Positions 17,199 to 25,596 of a DNA stretch of 64,000 nucleotides are shown piece after piece; position 1 is the stretch's first letter, and each line of letters opens with the position of its first letter. A program made the position numbers and the translations under genes. The notes under the pieces were generated by a model. That model was given only the letters and a program-made list of their open reading frames with translations. It made no database searches and was not told where the DNA came from. Source of the stretch: Saccharibacillus alkalitolerans (GTDB lineage Bacteria; Bacillota; Bacilli; Paenibacillales; Paenibacillaceae); the NCBI RefSeq assembly GCF_011090185.1, contig NZ_JAAFGS010000001.1:124001-188000 (forward strand), given 5' to 3'.

Positions 17199-17238
17199 TT
17201 TCGCATCTGCTGTGCCGACCTGAGGAGGAGGGATTGGA

Positions 17239-18207
17239 TTGTCCGTGTTAACCGAGAAAGAAGCGAGCATGGAACATGCCGAGAAGCGGACGGGATCGTG
17301 GTGGAAGAAGTTCAAAAACAACCGCACGCTGCTGATTATGTGTCTGCCTGCCGTCGCGTTTTTCGTCGTTTTTGCGTATCTGCCGATGCCGGGACTGTAT
17401 CTCGCTTTTATCAAGTACAACTATTCCGACGGGATCTTCGGCAGTCCTTTCGTGGGCTTCGAAAATTTTCGTTTCCTCGTCATGACGGGCGATCTGTGGA
17501 GGCTCACGTTCAATACCGTCGCGTATAACCTGGCCTTCATCCTGCTCGGCAACGTGCTGCAGATCGCGGTGGCGGTGCTGCTCAACGAACTGAGAGGCAA
17601 GTGGTTCAAAAAAGTCTCGCAGACGCTCATGTTCCTGCCGCACTTCATCTCCGCCGTCCTGATCGGCCTCATCGCTTACAATATCCTCAGCTACGACTAC
17701 GGTCTGCTGAACGGCATCCTGCAGTCGCTCGGCATGGAGCCGCTCAAAGTCTATACCAGCCCGAACGCCTGGCCGTTCATCATCGTGCTCACCTACCTCT
17801 GGCAGGCGACCGGTTACGGTTCGATCGTCTACTTCGCCGCCATCATGGGCCTCGACAACGAGATCGTGGAAGCGGCCGAGATCGACGGGGCGAACGCCTT
17901 CCAGCGCATCCGCCATATCGTGCTCCCCTGGTTGAAGCCGACCTTCATCATCCTGCTGCTGTTCTCGCTCGGCGGCATCCTCAAAGGCAACTTCGGCCTG
18001 ATCTACAACCTGGTCGGCGCGAACAATACGGCCCTCTACGCCACCACCGATATCATCGAGACTTACGTGTTCCGCTCGCTGATGACCAACTTCAATTTCT
18101 CGCTGGGCAGCGCGGTCAGCCTGTACCAGTCGCTGTTCGGATTCGCGATCGTATTGACCGCCAACTGGCTCGTGCGCAAGCTGTCGCCGGAAAATTCGCT
18201 CTTTTAA
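17239..18207 (+). CDS. Sugar ABC transporter permease (LplB/YteP type)
   Basis: The TTG start at 17239 follows GGAGGAGGG by about 7 bases and gives 322 residues with six transmembrane helices. The EAA loop EAAEIDGANAFQRIRHIVLP contacts the ATPase. Similarity to LplB/YteP-type permeases (VAFFVVFAYLPMPGLYLAFI, SLFGFAIVLTANWLVRKLSPE at the end) points to uptake of complex carbohydrates such as plant-wall oligosaccharides. It is first in a three-gene operon with a second permease and a binding lipoprotein. No ATPase is encoded, so a shared MsmX-type ATPase elsewhere is likely. Confidence 0.94.
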   Translation: MSVLTEKEASMEHAEKRTGSWWKKFKNNRTLLIMCLPAVAFFVVFAYLPMPGLYLAFIKYNYSDGIFGSPFVGFENFRFLVMTGDLWRLTFNTVAYNLAFILLGNVLQIAVAVLLNELRGKWFKKVSQTLMFLPHFISAVLIGLIAYNILSYDYGLLNGILQSLGMEPLKVYTSPNAWPFIIVLTYLWQATGYGSIVYFAAIMGLDNEIVEAAEIDGANAFQRIRHIVLPWLKPTFIILLLFSLGGILKGNFGLIYNLVGANNTALYATTDIIETYVFRSLMTNFNFSLGSAVSLYQSLFGFAIVLTANWLVRKLSPENSLF

Positions 18208-18225
18208 GCAGAGGAGGGGTATGCG

Positions 18226-19146
18226 ATGGACATGATAGACGAAAAAACGCAAAGCAGCCGGAGAGCGACGGACCGCAGCGGCCTCATTATCCGGGGCATC
18301 AGCTACATTTGCATCGGCGGGTTCGCCCTGTGCTGCCTGCTTCCGTTCCTGCTGGTGCTCGGTACCTCGCTGACATCGGAAGCGGCCGTCAAAAAGTACG
18401 GATTCAATTTTTGGCCCAAGGAATTTAGCACGTTCGCCTATAAAATCGTGCTGGAGAATCCGGGACAGATTCTGGGATCTTACGCCGTGACGATGGGCAT
18501 CACGATAGTCGGCACGGCCGTGGGCCTGCTCATCGTCGCCATGACGGGCTACGCGCTTCAGCGTCCCGACTTCCTGTTCCGCAACAAAATTTCGTTCTTC
18601 ATCTATTTTACGACGCTGTTCTCCGGGGGATTGGTGCCGTTCTACCTGCTGATCACCCAGTACCTGCATTTGAAGGACAACTATCTGGCGGTGCTGCTGC
18701 CCGGGCTGCTCAGCCCGTTTCTGATCATCATGATGAAAAGCTTCGTCCGCTCCATCCCGCATGCGATTACCGAATCGGCGAAGATCGACGGAGCCGGGGA
18801 CTTTACCATCTTCGTCAAGCTGATTCTGCCGATGACGACGCCGGCTCTGGCCACGATCGGGTTGTTCATCGCTCTGGGCTACTGGAACGAATGGTACAAC
18901 TCCATGCTGTTCCTGTCCGCGGACATGCAGTACCGGCCGCTCCAGCTGTATTTGTATAACGTCGTGACCAAGGCGGACGCCATTCGGAACTCGGCCGCCG
19001 CTTCGAACGTGCCGCTGAGCGACGTTCCGATCGAAACGATGAAAATGGCGATCGCCGTCATCGCGACGGGGCCGGTCATCTTGTTCTATCCGTTCGTGCA
19101 GCGTTACTTCATCAAGGGCATTACGGTAGGCGCGGTCAAAGGTTGA
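18226..19146 (+). CDS. Sugar ABC transporter permease (LplC/YtcP type)
   Basis: This is a 306-residue inner-membrane protein with six helices and EAA loop ESAKIDGAGDFTIFVKLILP. It pairs with the preceding permease to form the transport channel. The ATG follows GAGGAGGGG by about 8 bases, and the gap to the first permease is 18 bases. The sequence PFYLLITQYLHLKDNYLAVL and the end FVQRYFIKGITVGAVKG are typical of the LplC/YtcP group. Confidence 0.94.
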   Translation: MDMIDEKTQSSRRATDRSGLIIRGISYICIGGFALCCLLPFLLVLGTSLTSEAAVKKYGFNFWPKEFSTFAYKIVLENPGQILGSYAVTMGITIVGTAVGLLIVAMTGYALQRPDFLFRNKISFFIYFTTLFSGGLVPFYLLITQYLHLKDNYLAVLLPGLLSPFLIIMMKSFVRSIPHAITESAKIDGAGDFTIFVKLILPMTTPALATIGLFIALGYWNEWYNSMLFLSADMQYRPLQLYLYNVVTKADAIRNSAAASNVPLSDVPIETMKMAIAVIATGPVILFYPFVQRYFIKGITVGAVKG

Positions 19147-19200
19147 TCGCCGCTTCCGTCACATAAGGCGCGCCGGCATTTCGCCGCTCCGCGCCGGGAA

Positions 19201-19218
19201 CGCCGCCGCAAGGCGGCG
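19201..19218 (+). promoter_or_regulatory. GC-rich intercistronic hairpin before the binding-protein gene
   Basis: A perfect 7-base stem (cgccgcc/ggcggcg) is closed by a GCAA tetraloop, with no T run. Such hairpins between permease and binding-protein genes often protect the 3' message and allow higher binding-protein output (general knowledge; role here inferred). Confidence 0.5.
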
Positions 19219-19281
19219 TGCCGTAAGCCGGCCGGTTTGAACGCTTTGGGACATCCCACATTATTCCGAGGGGGTATACGA

Positions 19282-20850
19282 ATGTCGAGATGGAAAAAAA
19301 GCATGGCCGCGCTGCTTAGCGCGGTGCTGCTGATCGCACTGACGGCGTGCGGCGGAGGGTCGGGCGGATCGTCCGCGCAGGGAACGAACGCCGACGGCAC
19401 GCCGGATACGTCGAAGTTCGTGAAGATCAGCTACGTGGTGCTCGGCGACAAGCCGACGAACGGGCAGTTCGAGAAAGTGATGGACAAGGTCAACGCGATC
19501 ATGAAGGAAAAAATCAACGCCGAGCTGGAATGGAAATGGGTCGAATGGGCGGATTGGCAGACCAAATACAATCTGCTGCTGGCGTCCGGCGAACCGGTCG
19601 ACCTGATCACGATCGGCACGGATTGGCTCGATACGTGGGCCAACGCGCAGCGCGGGGCGTTCACGAATCTCGACGAACTGCTGCCGAAATACGCGCCGGA
19701 GACGTGGAAGTCCGTTTCGGAAGAAGACTGGAACGAAAGCAAATACAACGGCAAGATCGTTCTCATTCCTGAAAACGATTACACGCAGTGGGTCAACCAC
19801 GGCTTCTTCTATCGCGGCGATTGGGCGAAGGAGGCCGGCATCGCCGAACCGATCAAGAATTGGGAGCAAATCGGGCAGTATTTGCAGTACATCAAGGACA
19901 ACAAGCCGGACGTCATTCCGTGGGACATGGCTTCGGGCGCGCAGACCTGGGGCGGCTACGTCCAATCCTATACGGACAATCTGGAGCTGCCGATCTCGAC
20001 AGGCTATATGCCGGTCTTCACGGCGAAATCGAACGACGAGAAATATACCGTCGCGGAGCCGGTATTCAGCGATACAATGCTCGATTACGCGAAGCTGATG
20101 AAGGAGTGGGCGGACAAAGGTTTCTGGCGCGAAGACGCCCTGAACAACAAAAACGACAACCGCGTCGCGCTTAAAGCCGGTTTGTCGGGCTTGGATCAGC
20201 ACCATACGCAGACGTTCTCCGGTCTGCGCGTCGAAATGGACAAGGCGCAGCCGGGTTCCGAGCTGCAGATGTTCCCGTTCAACATGACGGGCGGCAAAAA
20301 CTTGACGGAACTGTCGATCACGCACGGCGGCACGTCGCTCGGCGCGCACAGCAAAAATCCGGAACGCGCCTTGATGGCGTACGATTTGATCCGCAACAAC
20401 GAAGAGATCTACCATCTGCTGAACTACGGCATCGAAGGCGTGCAGTACGAAATCAAGGACGGCAAGCGGACGCGTCCGGCAGGTTACGACGAGACCCGCG
20501 ACCAATTTTACTCCGACTTCTGGGGCGGCCGGGTCGACAAGTTCGAAATTCCGAGCGATACGACCTGGGACAAGATCGGCGACCTGTACGCGGAGTACGA
20601 CAAGATCAAAATTCCTTATCCGTACGGACAATTCGTGTTCGACAAGACGCCGGTCGAAAGCGAGCTGACAGCCATCTCGCAGGTAACGGGCGAACTCGGT
20701 CCGGCGCTCAACTTCGGCAAGGTGGACGATCCCGTCAAGGCGGTCGAAGAATTCCGCGATAAGCTGAAGACGGCCGGCTACGACAAGGTCAAAGCCGAAC
20801 TGCAAAAGCAGCTCGACGAATACAAGGCGAAGATGGAAGCGCAGCAGTGA
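19282..20850 (+). CDS. Extracellular sugar-binding lipoprotein of ABC transporter (LplA/YtcQ type)
   Basis: The ATG at 19282 follows GAGGGGG; an in-frame upstream ATG at 19237 lacks a site. The 522-residue product begins with a lipoprotein signal (MSRWKKSMAALLSAVLLIAL, lipobox LTAC then GGG), giving a diacylated cysteine anchored outside the membrane. The rest is a family-1-type solute-binding fold (YNLLLASGEPVDLITIGTDW, NKPDVIPWDMASGAQTWGGY, NTDEL-like NLDELLPKYAP). It captures the substrate for the two permeases. The large size and LplA similarity suggest oligosaccharides. A terminator follows. Confidence 0.93.
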   Translation: MSRWKKSMAALLSAVLLIALTACGGGSGGSSAQGTNADGTPDTSKFVKISYVVLGDKPTNGQFEKVMDKVNAIMKEKINAELEWKWVEWADWQTKYNLLLASGEPVDLITIGTDWLDTWANAQRGAFTNLDELLPKYAPETWKSVSEEDWNESKYNGKIVLIPENDYTQWVNHGFFYRGDWAKEAGIAEPIKNWEQIGQYLQYIKDNKPDVIPWDMASGAQTWGGYVQSYTDNLELPISTGYMPVFTAKSNDEKYTVAEPVFSDTMLDYAKLMKEWADKGFWREDALNNKNDNRVALKAGLSGLDQHHTQTFSGLRVEMDKAQPGSELQMFPFNMTGGKNLTELSITHGGTSLGAHSKNPERALMAYDLIRNNEEIYHLLNYGIEGVQYEIKDGKRTRPAGYDETRDQFYSDFWGGRVDKFEIPSDTTWDKIGDLYAEYDKIKIPYPYGQFVFDKTPVESELTAISQVTGELGPALNFGKVDDPVKAVEEFRDKLKTAGYDKVKAELQKQLDEYKAKMEAQQ

Positions 20851-20907
20851 AAATGAGACCGTTCTTCGGCGCGGAAACGCCGCCCGAGAACGGATGCGGC
20901 CTTGACG

Positions 20908-20942
20908 GCCCCGGCTCCCCATACGGGAAGCCGGGGCTTTTT
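20908..20942 (+). terminator. Terminator of the ABC sugar operon
   Basis: Stem gccccggct/agccggggc (20908-20916 with 20929-20937) followed by five T. Confidence 0.85.
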
Positions 20943-20989
20943 CGGTTTTCGAAAAACGCTATGAAGACTTATTCCCGCAATGGGCTTTT

Positions 20990-21018
20990 TTGAAATGCTT
21001 GTCTCCTTGCCGTAAGAT
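20990..21018 (+). promoter_or_regulatory. Sigma-A promoter of the small ABC exporter
   Basis: TTGAAA (20990-20995) and TAAGAT (21013-21018) are 17 bases apart. The start would fall near 21025, at the edge of the ribosome site AGGAGG (21024-21029), so the leader is unusually short. Confidence 0.6.
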
Positions 21019-21034
21019 GGAAGAGGAGGTGGAG

Positions 21035-21931
21035 ATGTCCATGGTTATGCAAAAAAAGATTCGCCGCCGACAGGGCGCGGACCCGGTCATCGCGCTGCAG
21101 GCGGCCGGCCGCAGCTACGGCGCGCGCCGGGTGCTGGACGGCATTTCGCTGGAACTGCGGCAGGGAGAAAGCGTCATCCTCCGCGGAGGGAACGGGTCCG
21201 GCAAAAGCACGCTGCTCAAGATGACGGCCGGCATCATTCCGGCCAGCTCGGGACGCGTCGTTCCGGGCAGCCGAGACCTGCGTGTCGGCTTCGCGCCGGA
21301 TCGGCTGCCGAAGCTGCGCATGACGTCGAACGAATACTTGACCCATATGGGACGGATCGCCGGGATGCCTCGCACGGCTTTGGAAGAGCGGATCGAAGAG
21401 CTGCATGTCCTGCTGGATCTGCCGGCGGGCAGTTCGTCGATGCTGATCCATTATTCCAAAGGCATGCTGCAAAAAGTCAACTTGATGCAGGCCTGTCTGG
21501 GCGAGCCGGACCTGCTGCTGCTGGACGAGCCGTTTTCGGGGCTCGACACCGATTCGTCGGAGAAGCTGCTCACGCTGCTGCACGGTCTGCGGGCGCGCGG
21601 CACGGCGATCGTGACGGCGCTGCATGATCCGCTTCCGTCCTGGGAAGCGGTAAGCGCCACTTACCGGCTGCGCGGCGGAGTACTCGTTCGCGAAGACGCG
21701 GCCGGCGCGGAGGACGAGGAGACGGACCCTATTTTCTACGAGCTGGACGGCCTGCTGTCCGAAGAAGCACGGCCGGCGCTGGGCGAACAGTTTCCGGATG
21801 TGCAGTGGCAGGCAGCAGGCAATGCGCTGCGCTGCCTGATTCCTTCGGGCGGCTGCGAAGTCTTCATGCAGAATTTTTGGGCTGCCGGCGGCACGGTATT
21901 GTCGCTTAGACGAAAGGAGAAGAGAGGATGA
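21035..21931 (+). CDS. ABC transporter ATP-binding protein
   Basis: About 298 residues from ATG 21035 (ATGs at 21041 and 21047 are also possible; AGGAGG at 21024). The ATPase domain covers about residues 14-215 with Walker A GGNGSGKST, a variant signature YSKGMLQKV, Walker B LLLLDEPFSGLD and H-loop VTALHDP. A C-terminal extension of about 80 residues follows. The stop overlaps the next start (ATGA), so the two are translationally coupled. It powers a small ABC-2-like exporter with the membrane protein next door. Substrate unknown. Confidence 0.9.
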   Translation: MSMVMQKKIRRRQGADPVIALQAAGRSYGARRVLDGISLELRQGESVILRGGNGSGKSTLLKMTAGIIPASSGRVVPGSRDLRVGFAPDRLPKLRMTSNEYLTHMGRIAGMPRTALEERIEELHVLLDLPAGSSSMLIHYSKGMLQKVNLMQACLGEPDLLLLDEPFSGLDTDSSEKLLTLLHGLRARGTAIVTALHDPLPSWEAVSATYRLRGGVLVREDAAGAEDEETDPIFYELDGLLSEEARPALGEQFPDVQWQAAGNALRCLIPSGGCEVFMQNFWAAGGTVLSLRRKEKRG

Positions 21932-22647
21932 TCGCGCTTCTGGAATATTTGCACCGGTGCTTCATCCGCTCTTACCGCTACGGAGCGCCGACGGTCATCT
22001 ATGCGGCCATCCTCGCGCTTATTTACAGCACGAACGGCAATCCGGTCATGGACAGCTACGCGTTCACGTCTTCCATGCTGTTCGTCGCCGGAGCGGCGAT
22101 CGGCAGCCTGATGATCGACGTCGAAGCCGCCAATCAGGAGATGGCGACGATGCTGCATGCCCGCAGTCTTGTGCGGTTGAGCGCAGCAAAACTGCTGTAT
22201 GCCTGGGCTTTTGCTTCGGCGCTCGGTGTCTTGGCCGTCTTTTATCCCGTGCTGCTCGGCACATTCGACCGCATGCCGATGCCCGGCGAACTCGGGATGG
22301 GTGTGCTGTACCATACCGTGCTGGCCGGCCTCGGCATCTCGATCGCCGGCTGGTTCACGGTCAAGCTGTTCGAGTCCCGCTTTTACGCGATGTTCGGACT
22401 CGTCCTCTGGATCGCGTTGGCATTCGGGGCGAGAGGAATCGGAAACGCGCTGCCCGCAGGATGGGATTGGCTTACCTACATCCTGCCGCCCGTTCAATTG
22501 ACGCTGCATGCGCTGACGTACTACGGAGATCTGTCGCTCGGCGAGAAGTGGCTGCCGATCGGCGCCGTTCTGCTGTATGCCGGCTTGTCGGCGGGAGCTC
22601 TGCTTCTCGTGCTGCGGCGGCGCAGGCTGGATTATCCCGGGGAGTAG
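21928..22647 (+). CDS. Membrane subunit of the ABC exporter
   Basis: This 239-residue protein has about six hydrophobic helices, for example PTVIYAAILALIYS, LLYAWAFASALGVLAVFYPV, FGLVLWIALAFG and IGAVLLYAGLSAGALLLVL. Its start overlaps the ATPase stop by four bases. I do not recognise a named family, but position and topology fit the permease of an ABC-2-type exporter. A single such subunit would have to dimerise. Confidence 0.8.
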   Translation: MIALLEYLHRCFIRSYRYGAPTVIYAAILALIYSTNGNPVMDSYAFTSSMLFVAGAAIGSLMIDVEAANQEMATMLHARSLVRLSAAKLLYAWAFASALGVLAVFYPVLLGTFDRMPMPGELGMGVLYHTVLAGLGISIAGWFTVKLFESRFYAMFGLVLWIALAFGARGIGNALPAGWDWLTYILPPVQLTLHALTYYGDLSLGEKWLPIGAVLLYAGLSAGALLLVLRRRRLDYPGE

Positions 22648-22735
22648 AAAATTTCCGGAAACGCTGCGACAAAGCGCGCATACAAGTTCGCCGTAAAATG
22701 CTATATTCGCAGCATTGAGGAAAGGGGCGAGCATT

Positions 22736-23599
22736 ATGAGCACAGTACAATTGAAAGAACAGCAGGGAACGGAAGACATCGAACGTTTAAAGGAGGCTTT
22801 TGAATTGATCCTGCCGCTTGTGCAGGAACTGTTCCCGATCGACGTCATGTTCGCGCTGACGGATCAGGAGAAATTCCGTGCGCATCTGCCGGGCAAAGAA
22901 ATTCATCTTCCTGTCGAACCGGGGGCGCCGATTCCGCCGCAGGGAGGCATTCGCCGGGCGCTCGACGAAGGGCGGACGTTCAGCGGCCGCATCGGGGCCG
23001 AAGTATACGGAGCGGCGTTTAAGTCGATAGCCAAGCCGCTCGGGAAAATGCCCGACGGGCGTCCGGCCGGCGTGCTGACGCTGGGGATCAGCCTGCGCAG
23101 CCAGGAAGTGCTGGACGGGGCGGCAGAACATCTCGTGCTCAGTTCCGAACAGATTCGCAAAGCGACGGACGAGATTGCCGGCACGGCGACCGAGCTGGCC
23201 GCGGAGATCGCCGAACTGCAGGAGATCGGGCACAGCGTCGTAGCCGAACTCCGGCAGACGGACGAAATTTTGTCTTTTATTCGGGAAGTGTCGGAAAATT
23301 CGACGCTGCTCGGCATCAATGCCGCGATCGAAGCGGCGCATGCCGGCGAGCAGGGGCGGGGATTCGGCGTCGTCGCGCAGGAAATCCGCAAGATGGCGGA
23401 ATCCAGCGCGAGTTCGGCGCGCCAGATCGAAAGCATCCTGTCTTCGATCCGCAAGCGGATCACCAATCTCGACGACACGCTGGGCCGCTGCTCGATCCAG
23501 AGCAGTCAGCAGGCGGCCGTCACGCAGGAGATCGCGGCTTCGATGGAGCAGTTTTCGGAATCGGCCGAAGAAATCAAAGCGATCGCCAAGCTGCTGTAG
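22736..23599 (+). CDS. Soluble chemoreceptor-like protein (YfmS type)
   Basis: ATG 22736 gives 287 residues with no transmembrane helix. The N-terminal part (residues 15-125) is a small sensory domain ([20 protein letters not shown]). The C-terminal part is a short methyl-accepting signalling helix hairpin with the conserved tip [20 protein letters not shown] and flanking heptads. Length and layout match Bacillus subtilis YfmS, a soluble chemotaxis transducer. It probably docks on CheA/CheW arrays and senses a cytosolic signal. The upstream in-frame ATG at 22715 lacks a ribosome site. Confidence 0.88.
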   Translation: MSTVQLKEQQGTEDIERLKEAFELILPLVQELFPIDVMFALTDQEKFRAHLPGKEIHLPVEPGAPIPPQGGIRRALDEGRTFSGRIGAEVYGAAFKSIAKPLGKMPDGRPAGVLTLGISLRSQEVLDGAAEHLVLSSEQIRKATDEIAGTATELAAEIAELQEIGHSVVAELRQTDEILSFIREVSENSTLLGINAAIEAAHAGEQGRGFGVVAQEIRKMAESSASSARQIESILSSIRKRITNLDDTLGRCSIQSSQQAAVTQEIAASMEQFSESAEEIKAIAKLL

Positions 23600-23684
23600 A
23601 GCGGCAAGTCGTCCGCTTTGCGGGGCGGAATACGTTCGCGTCTCGGGCACAGCGTGCGAAAGGACATTTCTGGCGAATACAAAA

Positions 23685-23708
23685 AGCCGCTTCCCTTGGG
23701 AAGCGGCT
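23685..23708. repeat. Left copy of a duplicated terminator hairpin
   Basis: The palindrome gccgcttcccttgggaagcg (with outer ag/ct) is preceded by five A, so it works as a terminator for leftward transcription. An almost identical copy lies at 23948-23969. Confidence 0.75.
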
Positions 23709-23947
23709 CAGGCTGTCGAGAAAGCTGCGTATATGCGGGAAGCGAGAAGACTCCGAGAGAAATTCGTTAGCGTATGCTTCCGATGTGCCTTTCTTCGAAA
23801 GGCTGTAGGTCGCGTGTTGAAATCGGGAAAAGAGATCGAATTTTAGCAGAGTTTTCCCGATTTCAAAGGCGAACACTATCGTTCCTTCACTGAATTTCTC
23901 TCTCCGTCTTCTCGCTTCTAGCTACGCTGGACTTTCTCGACAAGTTG
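23709..23947. mobile_element. MITE-like palindromic element inserted in a terminator
   Basis: About 239 bases with imperfect terminal inverted repeats: left end tgtcgagaaag (from 23714), right end ctttctcgaca (to 23942). Further matching arm blocks are gaagcgagaagac and gagagaaattc, and a central 15-base stem ttgaaatcgggaaaa/ttttcccgatttcaa is centred near 23840. The whole can fold into one long hairpin. It is flanked by two copies of the same terminator palindrome, as if insertion duplicated it. No coding capacity is seen, so a non-autonomous element is the best reading. Confidence 0.6.
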
Positions 23948-23974
23948 GCCGCTTCCCTTGGGAAGCGGCTTTTT
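23948..23974 (+). terminator. Right copy of the duplicated hairpin, terminator with T run
   Basis: The 22-base palindrome (gccgcttccc ttgggaagcggc with arms of 10) is followed by five T at 23970-23974. Together with the left copy and its A run it reconstructs one ancestral bidirectional terminator between the YfmS-like and HEAT-repeat genes. Confidence 0.8.
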
Positions 23975-24007
23975 GCAGCGGATAATAAGTTTGGCGAAGC
24001 GGCAGGG

Positions 24008-25084
24008 TCAGCCCCGCAGCTTCTTCGCCCGGGCCTCGTCCTCTTCGGCGATCTCCCGGCGCCATTGATCGAGTTCCGGCAGAGCGCGGCCCTGCATGAC
24101 GCAGCTGACGTAGATCGATTCTTTCAGCTCGACGTAGTCCTTGTCGTAGCCGATCTTGATCAGCTCCTGCACGACCGGAACGGCGCTCTCGGAACCGAGG
24201 CGGCAGAGACCGTCGGCCAGCTTGGCGATGCGGGTAAAATGATCTTCCTTTTCCAGCAGCGCGATCAGCGCTTCTTCGGAGGAAGGCAGCAGAATGCGCG
24301 CGAATACGTCGGCGATCGCCAGCAGCAGGAAGCCGTCGGTTTCTTCGTTGTACATTTTGACGAGATACTCGATCACTTCGTCGCTGCCCATCCGTACCAG
24401 GGCGTCCGCGGCCTGTTCGGCGAGCAGATCGTTGTCGGATTTCAGGGCATCGTACAGCAGCGGCAGCACGTAGGCGATCTTCAGCTTGCTGGCGGCCTGG
24501 ATCAGATAGATCGTGCGGATCGATTCCGGTTCTTTCATGTACAGATCCTGCAGCTCGTCCATCGTTTCGCGCGGCTGCAGCAGCTCTCGTTCGATCAATT
24601 CGCTCAACAGGAAGTCAAGCTTGTCGTAGTCGATATCGCCGTAGTCTAGCCCGCTGTTCTTCCGCGTTTCTTCATTAAAAAGACGCAGTACATCTTCGCT
24701 GCTCAGGTCAGAGACGCGCACGCGCTCCGCCGCCTCTTCGTACCAATCTTCGTCCAGCGTCTTGATCTGCGGAAGCACCGGCTTCAGCAGTTCCGGGTCG
24801 CTGCCGAGCAGCATGCGGGACAGAAACACGCGGGCGTTGCCCGTTACCAAGCCGGCATTCAGCAGATGCAGCATCGCCTGAACGGTAACCTTGGTCTGGG
24901 GAAAGGCGCCTGCAAGGTGCAGGTAGACGTCTTCCTTGTGCGGGGCCGATACGAGCTTCTCCAGAACCAGCGCGGAAATATCCTGCGGGTATTTATACGT
25001 CTCGGCCAAAAAGCGGATCGCCGCGTTGCTGACCAGAGGGTCGGCATGCGTGATAAACGGTTTGACCTGTTCAGGGGTAAACAT
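24008..25084 (-). CDS. HEAT-repeat protein
   Basis: The ATG at 25084 is preceded on its strand by AAGGAGG, 8 bases upstream; the frame runs further upstream but reads as non-coding there. The 358-residue product is built of helical HEAT-like repeats, for example VSNAAIRFLAETYKYPQDIS, LLAEQAADALVRMGSDEVIE, EALIALLEKEDHFTRIAKLA and SAVPVVQELIKIGY. No signal peptide or membrane helix is seen. Such repeats are protein-binding scaffolds. Function unknown. It is divergent from the T-box-leuS unit. Confidence 0.8.
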   Translation of the reverse strand: MFTPEQVKPFITHADPLVSNAAIRFLAETYKYPQDISALVLEKLVSAPHKEDVYLHLAGAFPQTKVTVQAMLHLLNAGLVTGNARVFLSRMLLGSDPELLKPVLPQIKTLDEDWYEEAAERVRVSDLSSEDVLRLFNEETRKNSGLDYGDIDYDKLDFLLSELIERELLQPRETMDELQDLYMKEPESIRTIYLIQAASKLKIAYVLPLLYDALKSDNDLLAEQAADALVRMGSDEVIEYLVKMYNEETDGFLLLAIADVFARILLPSSEEALIALLEKEDHFTRIAKLADGLCRLGSESAVPVVQELIKIGYDKDYVELKESIYVSCVMQGRALPELDQWRREIAEEDEARAKKLRG

Positions 25085-25226
25085 GGATTGGATTCCTCCT
25101 TGTCGATAAAAAGGGCGTATGCCTATGCGGCTTCCGGCGCGGCGGCGGGGACAGGGTCCGGCTTGCGCACGCGACCGGGAGCGCCTATCAGTATACCACA
25201 GCTTAAGACGCCAAGGCGCCGAGTCA

Positions 25227-25256
25227 TTGACTTTTGTCTTTCGTTTTCTATATAAT
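25227..25256 (+). promoter_or_regulatory. Sigma-A promoter of the leuS T-box leader
   Basis: TTGACT (25227-25232) and TATAAT (25251-25256) are 18 bases apart, giving a start near 25263. Confidence 0.75.
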
Positions 25257-25262
25257 AGGGGC

Positions 25263-25569
25263 ATTGCAAGCGAAAAAGAAGACAGACTCGTCGATGATGA
25301 GGAGCAGTAGGCAGCGGACGTTTTCAAGAGAGCCGGCGGTTGGTGCGAGCCCGGCAGCGAACCCTGCGCGAACTCGCCTCGGAGATATGCGGACAGACGG
25401 CGGCCCCGACTACGGCGGGCAGACGTTCAGCCGCATCGGCTCATCCCCGATATCGGATGTTTGAGTGAGCGGAAGAATCAGATTCGGTCCGCTAATCAGG
25501 GTGGTACCACGGGAAGCAATGCCTCTCGTCCCTGGCGTTTATAACGCCGGAGGGCGGGAGGCTTTTTTG
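25263..25569 (+). promoter_or_regulatory. T-box riboswitch (leucine) upstream of leuS
   Basis: The T-box core AGGGTGGTACCACGGG lies at 25498-25513, with UGGN for pairing to the tRNA acceptor end. It is followed by a terminator (gcctctcgtccctggcg region pairing with gccggagggcgggaggc, then TTTTTT, ending about 25569). In the stem I region GAACTC at 25370-25375 gives the likely specifier CTC (leucine). A stem III-like helix (gagcggaa/ggtccgct) precedes the T-box. Uncharged tRNA-Leu should favour the antiterminator and switch leuS on. Confidence 0.92.
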
Positions 25570-25596
25570 ATTTCAGAAGCGAAGGGACAGATGACG

